A DNA stretch of 36,227 nucleotides from UBA9715 sp045614225 (GTDB lineage Bacteria; Actinomycetota; Coriobacteriia; Coriobacteriales; Eggerthellaceae). Position numbers and translations under genes: made by a program. The notes under the pieces are model-generated. The model searched no databases and had not been told where the DNA came from. It saw nothing but the letters and a program-made list of their open reading frames with translations. The DNA is taken from the NCBI GenBank assembly GCA_045614225.1, contig JAZLCO010000008.1, positions 1 to 36,227 on the forward strand. Direction: 5' to 3'. The stretch's first letter is position 1, and each line of letters begins with the position of its first letter. This document shows positions 30,872 to 36,227 of the stretch, piece after piece.

Positions 30872-31885
30872 ATGTTTTACCTGTATCAGGATGAGTCCCT
30901 GCGCACCCAACACAACACCGTGCGCAATGCGGTGGGCTGGTACGACTTCACCCATCGCCTGTTTGAGGTGACCGGACCCGACGCGCTCGGCTTTTTGAAC
31001 AAGATGTATTTGGCCAATCTGGACAGTCTGGCTGTAGGCAAGGCAAAGTACACGCCCATGCTCGATGAGGACGGTTGGATCTGTGACGACGTCATCATCT
31101 TCCGTCTTGCCGAGGACGCTTTCTGGGTCTCGACGCTGTACGGCAAGGACCTGGTAAAGCGTTACAGCTGGTACATCGACGACTTCGATGTGAGCTACGA
31201 GGACAAGACGTCCGATATTCGAATGTTCGCCGTGCAAGGTCCCAAGTCCCGCGAGGTCGTGGACGCCGTGATCGACGGAAGCGTTGACGAGATGAAGTTT
31301 TTCTCCATCAGGGAGGACGCCGTCGGCGCGATTCCCGTGCACGTAGCCCGCGCCGGCTACACGGGCGAGCAGTGGGGCTTCGAGTTGTACGTGCCCGCAG
31401 AGAACGTTGAAGGGGTTGCGGCTAAGTTGGACGCTGCAGCGGCAGAGCAGGGCGGCATGCATGTGACCGAGATCGACGTCATGGCCATGACGCTGCCAGC
31501 CGAAGCCGGCTACTACCTGATGCTCGACCTTCGCCGCTGCACGCCCTACGAGGTGGGCTTCGACTCCATGGTCGACTTCAAGAAGAACTTCGTGGGCAAG
31601 CGTGCACTGCGCAAGGCCAGCCGCCAGGAACCCGCGCGCGAGCTGGTGGGCATCGAGGTACCCGACTACGACGCCGTTATCTACGGCGGTCCGGACCGCA
31701 AGGGCAACGAGGTTTACAAGGATGGCGAGCTCATCGGCTACGTGACGAAGTTCACTTACGGATTCACCGTCGAGAAGAACATCGGCTATGCCCTGGTGAA
31801 GAAGGGCTCTGTGGAGCTCGGCGACGTGGTGAAAGTCGGCAAGTACGACGTCGTCATCACGCCTAAGAAGCATCTGAATCGCTAA
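30872..31885 (+). CDS. GcvT-family folate-dependent methyl/aminomethyl transferase
   Basis: This 337-aa protein has the T-protein fold: HNTVRNAVGWYDFTHRL near the start, then YTPMLDEDGWICDD at 60-73. There Asp72 or Asp73 matches the catalytic aspartate that contacts tetrahydrofolate in GcvT (IDD motif). A GYTGEQWGFELY folate-site region (about 165-176) and a C-terminal beta-barrel (about 255-337) follow. No gcvH or gcvP genes are nearby, so a dedicated demethylase (as in LigM or DmdA, also GcvT-like) is more likely than glycine cleavage. The start is ATG 30872, 2 nt after the preceding stop, with GAGAGGAG upstream. Confidence 0.85.
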   Translation: MFYLYQDESLRTQHNTVRNAVGWYDFTHRLFEVTGPDALGFLNKMYLANLDSLAVGKAKYTPMLDEDGWICDDVIIFRLAEDAFWVSTLYGKDLVKRYSWYIDDFDVSYEDKTSDIRMFAVQGPKSREVVDAVIDGSVDEMKFFSIREDAVGAIPVHVARAGYTGEQWGFELYVPAENVEGVAAKLDAAAAEQGGMHVTEIDVMAMTLPAEAGYYLMLDLRRCTPYEVGFDSMVDFKKNFVGKRALRKASRQEPARELVGIEVPDYDAVIYGGPDRKGNEVYKDGELIGYVTKFTYGFTVEKNIGYALVKKGSVELGDVVKVGKYDVVITPKKHLNR

Positions 31886-31926
31886 AGGAGGCAACAGCGA
31901 AGGTCGCTGTGCAAAAAAGAAGGAGG
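31886..31926 (+). promoter_or_regulatory. Duplicated ribosome binding site with hairpin
   Basis: AGGAGGCAACAGC (from 31886) is repeated as AGGAGGCATCAGC (from 31921). Between them CAGCGA-AGG-TCGCTG forms a short perfect hairpin. The second copy is the working site for the 72-aa gene (8 nt before ATG). Confidence 0.5.
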
Positions 31927-31934
31927 CATCAGCT

Positions 31935-32153
31935 ATGATCACCATCAATTCCAAGGTCAAGGAAATCTGCGAGAACCCCGAGGCTCTAGCCGTCGTCAAG
32001 GGCGTGTACCCTGCGTTCGACGAGACGAACCCCGGCATGAAGCAAGCATACGGCATGTCGCTGAAGGCCCTGCTGGCTTTCCCCGCCACCAAGTGCCCGA
32101 AGGAAGCCCGCCTGGCCATCGCCGACGCGCTCGAGGACGCCGAGATCGAGTAA
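31935..32153 (+). CDS. Small DUF1858-like protein
   Basis: This 72-aa acidic helical protein begins ITINSKVKEICENPEALAVV and contains NPGMKQAYGMSLKALLAFP. This pattern recalls DUF1858, a small domain often fused or adjacent to redox and hybrid-cluster-type enzymes, but the CxxC seen in many members is missing. It is last in the SDR-469aa-GcvT operon, with strong AGGAGG 8 nt upstream. High translation signals and small size suggest a carrier or binding partner for the GcvT-like enzyme; that is inference. Confidence 0.7.
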   Translation: MITINSKVKEICENPEALAVVKGVYPAFDETNPGMKQAYGMSLKALLAFPATKCPKEARLAIADALEDAEIE

Positions 32154-32177
32154 CTCGGTAAGGACAGTTTTACAAAG

Positions 32178-32272
32178 AATCCTCCCTTGCACAGTGGTGG
32201 CATAAGATCTGATGGTTAGCCGCTGGCCGCGAGATCTTGGCTGGCTAGCCCAAGATAGTGCAAGGGAGGATT
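32178..32272. repeat. 95-bp inverted-repeat element (MITE-like or terminator)
   Basis: Perfect 15-bp terminal inverted repeats (AATCCTCCCTTGCAC and complement) enclose 65 bp. Inside, AGATCTT (32232-32238) can pair with AAGATCT (32204-32210) or, as ATCTTGG, with CCAAGAT (32250-32256), giving alternative stems. No transposase or clear target duplication is seen. Confidence 0.6.
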
Positions 32273-32343
32273 TGCTTATTAAAGCCGGCCAAAAACATGC
32301 GAGACATTTGGCCTGTCCCCAATGGCATGCCATGCTCAAACAC

Positions 32344-32404
32344 TTTGCGACAAAATGCTATAATTTGCGTAAAAATTGGCATAATCTCGTGAAAGTGCGC
32401 AAAT
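32344..32404 (+). promoter_or_regulatory. hipBA promoter and operator boxes
   Basis: An extended -10, TGCTATAAT (32356-32364), lies among three TTTGCG boxes: 32344-32349, 32364-32369 and inverted at 32398-32403. The last two extend to ATTTGCG/CGCAAAT. This layout suits autorepression by HipB. Confidence 0.55.
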
Positions 32405-32701
32405 ATGAATAGCTTTGTATTCAAGGCAGGTAGGCTTCCCGGTGAGACCATGCGCGACGTCGCCGCTCGTGAAAAGCAGCTGCGCAAGGCCAGGCGCTTC
32501 ACTCAAACACAACTTGCTGAAAAGGCGGGCGTGAGTCTTGGATCGCTTCGCCGTTTCGAGCAAACGGGGCAGATTTCGTTCGAATCGCTTGTGTCCATCG
32601 CGTTTGCGCTTGGATGCGAAGACAGCCTGGAGCACCTGTTTTCAAAGCCGGCATACACCTCGATCGAGGAGGTGATAGCCGATGCCCGGAAAGCCCGATG
32701 A
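32405..32701 (+). CDS. hipB: HipB-type antitoxin (XRE helix-turn-helix)
   Basis: This 98-aa protein has an HTH_3 domain at about 22-80 (LRKARRFTQTQLAEKAGVSL, then RRFEQTGQISFESLVSIAFALG). In HipBA systems HipB binds its own promoter and holds the HipA kinase inactive. It starts at ATG 32405, directly after the inverted TTTGCG box, without a clear Shine-Dalgarno. It overlaps hipA by 20 nt, as expected for a coupled antitoxin-toxin pair. Confidence 0.88.
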   Translation: MNSFVFKAGRLPGETMRDVAAREKQLRKARRFTQTQLAEKAGVSLGSLRRFEQTGQISFESLVSIAFALGCEDSLEHLFSKPAYTSIEEVIADARKAR

Positions 32702-33806
32702 GAGCCTTGCTGTGCTGATCGACGACGTGCGTGTAGGCACGCTCGCCGAAACGCCCGATGGGCTTGTTGCTTTTCAATACGATTCTGGGTGGTTGCGCGG
32801 TGGCTACTCGATTAACCCCTACAGCCTTCCGCTCAGCGACGAGCTGTTCGTGCCGAAGTGGCATCCGTTCGACGGGTTGTTCGGGGCGTTCAACGACAGC
32901 CTTCCCGATGGGTGGGGTGCGCTCCTGCTCGATCGCATGCTCGCCGAAGCAGGAATCGATCCTGCGCTTGTTGGACCTCTGGAAAGGCTTTCAATTGTCG
33001 GATCGAACGGTCGCGGGGCGTTGCGTTACGAGCCCGAAGTCGGGTTTCCGCTGAAGCTACAATCATCAGACCTTGACGAGCTGGCGCGGCTTTGTTCCGA
33101 CATCCTCATGAACAAACCCGTAGCTGATTTGGATGCCGTCTATGCAGCGGGTGGTTCGTCGGGTGGCGCAAGGCCGAAGGCGTATGTCGAAGATGAGGAT
33201 GGCGCTTGGCTTGTAAAGTTTCCTGCGCGAATGGACTCGCTTGAAGCGGGTGCGCTCGAATACGATTACATGGTCTGCGCTTCTGAATGCGGAATCCAAG
33301 TGCCCGAATTCAAACTGCTCCCGTCCGAGCTATGTGGAGGGTACTTTGCGACGAAGAGGTTCGATGTACGCGATAGCAGGCGGGTGCATATGCTTACCGC
33401 CTCGGGAATCGTCGAAGTTTCGCATCGCGAGCCGGTTCTTGATTACAAGAGCCTCTTCCAAATCTCATATTTTCTCACTGGAAGCCGCGCCGAAGCAGAG
33501 CAGTTGTTCAGGCTCATGTGCTTCAACGTTTTCGCGCGAAACTACGATGACCATGCGAACAATTTCACGTGGCTTTGCGAGCAGGGGGAATGGAAGTTGT
33601 CGCCAGCGTACGACCTTACGTACAGCGCGGGCTTTCATCGAGGTCATATGACATCGGTGCTCGGCTCGGGAGAGCCGACGATGGATGATGTACTCGCGCT
33701 TGCAAAAGAGGCGGGGCTTCCAACGGCGATATCCAAGCGTGTTGCGCTTGATATTCGTGATGCATGCGGCGATTTGCTTGCTAGGAATGGGTTGCCTTGC
33801 TCATAG
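32682..33806 (+). CDS. hipA: HipA-type serine/threonine kinase toxin
   Basis: This 374-aa protein, shorter than E. coli HipA (440 aa), has an N-terminal subdomain (about 1-100), the phosphate-binding loop GGSSGGARPK at 157-166 and catalytic loop NYDDHANNF at 287-295. Asp289/290 and Asn294 are the likely catalytic and Mg-binding residues; AYDLTYS (Asp311) is the metal-binding motif. E. coli HipA phosphorylates glutamyl-tRNA synthetase and induces persistence; the target here is unknown. ATG 32682 has an excellent GGAGGTGAT 6 nt upstream, inside hipB. All key motifs look intact. Confidence 0.92.
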   Translation: MPGKPDESLAVLIDDVRVGTLAETPDGLVAFQYDSGWLRGGYSINPYSLPLSDELFVPKWHPFDGLFGAFNDSLPDGWGALLLDRMLAEAGIDPALVGPLERLSIVGSNGRGALRYEPEVGFPLKLQSSDLDELARLCSDILMNKPVADLDAVYAAGGSSGGARPKAYVEDEDGAWLVKFPARMDSLEAGALEYDYMVCASECGIQVPEFKLLPSELCGGYFATKRFDVRDSRRVHMLTASGIVEVSHREPVLDYKSLFQISYFLTGSRAEAEQLFRLMCFNVFARNYDDHANNFTWLCEQGEWKLSPAYDLTYSAGFHRGHMTSVLGSGEPTMDDVLALAKEAGLPTAISKRVALDIRDACGDLLARNGLPCS

Positions 33807-33815
33807 GCGATTGAA

Positions 33816-33846
33816 AATGAGTCGGGGGCCTGGCCCTTGACTCATT
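33816..33846. terminator. GC-rich palindrome after hipA, dispersed family copy 3
   Basis: AATGAGTCGGGGGCC and GGCCCTTGACTCATT form an imperfect 15-bp stem around one T, 10 nt after the hipA stop. In reverse it shares 19 identical bases with the palindrome at 6089-6117. Confidence 0.65.
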
Positions 33847-33888
33847 CAACCGCATCAAGAGCAAGTCCCAGATAGGTCCTGCTGCATA
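33845..33888 (+). pseudogene. Detached copy of the ECF S-component gene tail
   Basis: This stretch differs from 25921-25964 at only four positions and encodes the same last residues (NRIKSKSQIGPAA, then stop). No other part of the gene is present. It lies between two palindromes that also occur beside the intact gene, but with their order around the tail rearranged. Confidence 0.85.
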
Positions 33889-33921
33889 AATGAGTCACTT
33901 TGACTGTCAAAGTGACTCATT
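33889..33921. terminator. Perfect 33-bp palindrome, copy 2 (bidirectional terminator)
   Basis: This is identical to 25965-25997. Here it separates hipA and the tail fragment from the converging symporter gene, whose stop lies 4 nt further on. Confidence 0.8.
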
Positions 33922-33925
33922 GTGG

Positions 33926-35548
33926 CTACGCGTCGGCAGCGTCGGCGCGCTGTTGGTGCTGCCGCTCGTACACGCGGTCGTCAATCGCAGCCAGCACGAT
34001 GTCGCCGATCACGTTGGTGATGTTCTGCATGCCGCCCAGGAACACCTCTGCCGCAATAGCCATGCCCAGCATGTCGAAAGCGTTGGCGAACTGCAGCATG
34101 ATCAAGATGCCGATAAGGATGGAGCCCGGCTGGTTGGGCGCGCCCAACGACAGGAAGAACACCAGGAGCCCGATGCCCGCAATGTCCACCCACGAAAGAT
34201 CTATGTTTGCGAACGTGATGAGCAACAAGCTGACCACCATGATGAGGTAGCAGTTACCGTCCAAGTTGAGCTGCGCGGTGATCTGCAGGCTGTTCTTGAT
34301 GCGGTTGCGGTTCATGCCATAGTGCTTCGCGCAGTACCTGACGTTGAACGGAACCGCGTCGATGACAGAGCCGATTCTGAGATTCTCAACAATCAGCGGC
34401 GGCATCTTCTTGGCGAACGCGATAACCGGTATACCGCTTATTCGCAGCCGTATGGCGTACGTGAGCACCAAGGATGTCCAGCTGATGACGACCAGGACGA
34501 AGAAGACGACAAACGCGAGGAGGAGCTCGAGTCCGCCGTTGAGCAGAATGGCCAGAAACGTGATGAAGCTGAAAAGCGGAAGGGCGGTCATGATTATGCG
34601 CAGCATGCTACAAAGAAGCGAGTAGATGGCGTCGAATCCGGTTTTCAGCATGTCGAAGTATTTGACCGTGGACCGCATCGCCAAAGCGCAAAGCACAACG
34701 ATGATGACGGCCGGAAGAGGCGAAGTTGCCACGAACGGCTCGAAGATGTTCGAGGATACAAGCGAGCCGACCACTTCGGCAAAGTTCCACTCAATGCTTT
34801 GCGGCGCCAGCTCAGCAGTTCCATCTCTGGTCATACTGATCAGCATCGAGAGCAACAGGCTCGCGCCAAGCGCCAATACGATGGCGATGATCGACGTGAG
34901 GATGGTCCTGATGCGTAGTGCTGCAGCGCCTTGGCTCCGCTCGAACACCAGGTCGGCATCCGTCAGGTTCTTCAACAGCGAGAAGAATGTGACGGGTGCG
35001 CCGATCATGAGCATTGCATTGGCAAACAACTTCTCAAGGGGGAACAGGTAGTCGTTCACCAAGGTCTGTTGCCATTCAACCTCTGTCAGGAAATGAATCA
35101 GCAAGAACACCACGAGTGCGCACAGGATGCTCAGACCGTTCAAAAGGTAGAGCCTTCGCAAGCTTCGCTTCACGGTGATGCGGATGGTGTTGTAGCCCGA
35201 GCCGTAGCTGTATTCAAGCCGGTCCTCGAGCGCTTCGAGAATCAGCCTTTCGGGGGAGTCGCTCCCTGGCTCGGGCGGCATGAAGGGCTTGCCCTCGAAG
35301 GTCACCTTGATGACGAGGTTTCCAAGCTCATGGCTTCCCGTGATCTTGATCAGCGTATCTTCATCGTATCCTTGCTCGGGCAGTTCGCTGAACACTGCTT
35401 CGAAAGCGAGCATGGTTTGATTTGCGGCCTCTTCGGAGATGACGCTGCGGTCCATCAGGTCGTCGATGAACGACTCGGCAATTTCGAAATCGTCGACGCA
35501 TGCGCGGATTTCGATTGACTTAGGCAGTATGTCGCTCAGTTTGCGTAT
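33926..35548 (-). CDS. SDF-family (dicarboxylate/amino acid:cation) symporter with N-terminal cytosolic domain
   Basis: The C-terminal 400 residues form a Na+/H+-coupled symporter of the GltP/DctA superfamily: LFANAMLMIGAPVTFFSLLKN, serine-rich TSPLPAVIIV, and the late motif NLDGNCYLIMV then GAPNQPGSILIG. About 125 soluble residues precede the first helix and resemble an RsbW-like ATPase fold (ERLILEALEDRLEYSYGSGYNTIRITV); this is tentative. The first ATG in frame is at 35455 (509 aa) but has no ribosome site. The frame stays open upstream, with convincing protein sequence, to ATA at 35548, which has GGAAAGG 6 nt before it, giving 540 aa. I therefore extend the gene there, with the start uncertain. 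Confidence 0.82.
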   Translation of the reverse strand: MRKLSDILPKSIEIRACVDDFEIAESFIDDLMDRSVISEEAANQTMLAFEAVFSELPEQGYDEDTLIKITGSHELGNLVIKVTFEGKPFMPPEPGSDSPERLILEALEDRLEYSYGSGYNTIRITVKRSLRRLYLLNGLSILCALVVFLLIHFLTEVEWQQTLVNDYLFPLEKLFANAMLMIGAPVTFFSLLKNLTDADLVFERSQGAAALRIRTILTSIIAIVLALGASLLLSMLISMTRDGTAELAPQSIEWNFAEVVGSLVSSNIFEPFVATSPLPAVIIVVLCALAMRSTVKYFDMLKTGFDAIYSLLCSMLRIIMTALPLFSFITFLAILLNGGLELLLAFVVFFVLVVISWTSLVLTYAIRLRISGIPVIAFAKKMPPLIVENLRIGSVIDAVPFNVRYCAKHYGMNRNRIKNSLQITAQLNLDGNCYLIMVVSLLLITFANIDLSWVDIAGIGLLVFFLSLGAPNQPGSILIGILIMLQFANAFDMLGMAIAAEVFLGGMQNITNVIGDIVLAAIDDRVYERQHQQRADAADA

Positions 35549-35823
35549 GGTGCGCCTTTCCGAAGCGCGGCTTTCGAATCGGACTAGTTGTTGCTGCCAG
35601 CATCTGCGTGTGGCTGCTAGAAACTTGAATCATTGTAATGTCAAATGGCCGTCATTAAGGTTGCAAATCCAGGACAACATGAAGTTGAACAATCGATCGA
35701 CAGCCGCCCAGCGAACCCTCCATGCCCCAATCCTCTCAATGCGGCCCCTTTCAAGGGACAAGAATGGTAATCTGGTCACAGGCTAGATTGCCGTGTTTCG
35801 CAGTGCTGAGAGGGAGGTCGCAA
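35549..35823. other. Divergent intergenic region without recognised genes
   Basis: These 275 bp separate the symporter and larA-like starts. I see no RNA gene. The only clear signals are the symporter ribosome site (GGAAAGG on the minus strand) and GGGAGG before the larA-like ATG. No consensus promoter stands out. Confidence 0.4.
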
Positions 35824-36227
35824 ATGAAATGCCAGATACCGTACGGCTCGGGTGCGTTGGAGCTTGTTCTTCCTGATGAGAAGGTCGCCGGAGTGCTCGA
35901 ATCGAGCGTTGCGCCGTCCCAGGGCAACGAAGACGAGCTGGTGCTTGAAGCCATGGCCAACCCATACGGCGGGAAGTCGCTCAAAGAGCTGGCTGTCGGC
36001 AAGAAGACGTGCGCGATCATCATCAGCGACCACACGCGTCCCGTGCCCAGCAAGCACATCATTCCCTTCATGCTTGCCGAGCTGCGCGAGGGCAATCCCG
36101 ATATCGAGATCACGCTGCTCGTCGCGACTGGCTTCCATCGCCCGACAATCACCGATGAGCTGCGCGCAAAGCTCGGCGACGACATCGTCGATTTCGAGCG
36201 CATCGTCATCCACGACGCGTTCGACGC
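35824..36227 (+). CDS. LarA-family (nickel-pincer) lactate racemase-like protein, N-terminal part
   Basis: The first 134 residues are present; the gene runs off the right edge. Family features are SDHTRP at 68-73 (Asp69, His70, Arg72) and ATGFHRP with His105, matching the LarA catalytic histidine region (His108). LarA racemises lactate using a nickel pincer nucleotide; relatives act on other 2-hydroxyacids, so the substrate is open. The second catalytic histidine and the lysine that binds the cofactor lie beyond the window. ATG 35824 has GGGAGG 6 nt upstream. Confidence 0.88.
   Translation, partial: MKCQIPYGSGALELVLPDEKVAGVLESSVAPSQGNEDELVLEAMANPYGGKSLKELAVGKKTCAIIISDHTRPVPSKHIIPFMLAELREGNPDIEITLLVATGFHRPTITDELRAKLGDDIVDFERIVIHDAFD

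Noticed and set aside
30872..31885. Glycine-cleavage T-protein (gcvT) in a classical glycine cleavage operon
   Set aside because: No gcvH, gcvP or lipoylation genes are nearby and the neighbours are unusual, so the gene symbol gcvT was not assigned.
30779..32203. 474-aa minus-strand frame opposite the GcvT-like gene
   Set aside because: The GcvT fold on the plus strand is clear; the antisense frame shows no family features.
32178..32272. Insertion sequence
   Set aside because: It is only 95 bp, has no transposase and no convincing target-site duplication; kept only as a MITE-like candidate.
32212..32412. 66-aa plus-strand frame between the operon and hipB
   Set aside because: It runs through the inverted-repeat element and the hipBA promoter, with no ribosome site.

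Overview
The window looks like chromosomal DNA of an anaerobic, GC-rich member of the Coriobacteriia (Actinomycetota), most likely Eggerthellaceae. This is inferred from protein content: folate- and corrinoid-type methyl-transfer proteins, a DUF4230 protein, a Cys-rich CCG-like protein, LarA, and an SDF symporter with an extra cytosolic domain. Codon use is GC-rich and several genes appear to have leaderless promoters. Genus cannot be fixed from sequence alone. I see no rRNA, tRNA, CRISPR array, integrase or transposase.

Layout. 1-6.0 kb: the start of rarA (truncated by the window edge), an NhaC-type antiporter, L-asparaginase, an EamA permease and a 14-TM-type MFS exporter. 6.1-11.6 kb: an anchored alpha/beta hydrolase coupled to alanine racemase, a LysR regulator facing a 78-aa membrane protein, a two-repeat lipoprotein, and a coiled-coil/DUF4230 membrane protein. 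11.7-18.7 kb: two close paralogous alpha/beta hydrolases in inverted orientation bracket a MurP-like PTS permease (B-C-A), a MutT-type NUDIX hydrolase, a URO-D-type methyltransferase and a divergent PucR-type regulator. 18.9-21.6 kb: a Cys-rich protein, a DsbA-like protein and a TIM-barrel epimerase-like protein. 21.6-26.0 kb: a cobalamin riboswitch followed by a transcobalamin-like (DUF4430) lipoprotein and a complete ECF transporter (T, fused A-A', S), best read as a vitamin B12 uptake operon.

26.0-32.2 kb is the most novel part. It holds a TetR regulator with a clear operator, a membrane protein of unknown family preceded by three hairpin-forming repeats, an AraC regulator, and a tight operon of an SDR oxidoreductase, a 469-aa protein I cannot place, a GcvT-like folate-dependent methyltransferase and a 72-aa DUF1858-like protein. 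I propose a folate-linked demethylation module acting on an unknown methylated substrate. 32.2-36.2 kb: a 95-bp inverted-repeat element, a HipBA toxin-antitoxin pair, an SDF-family symporter with an N-terminal cytosolic domain and an apparent AUA start, and the start of a LarA-type racemase.

A recurring theme is short, degenerate duplication at gene ends. The tails of nhaC, the EamA gene and the PTS gene, each with its stop codon, are echoed downstream in 29-60-bp units. The tail of the ECF S-component gene plus a perfect 33-bp palindrome is copied 8 kb away beside hipA. Strong palindromes sit between nearly all convergent gene pairs and probably act as bidirectional terminators.
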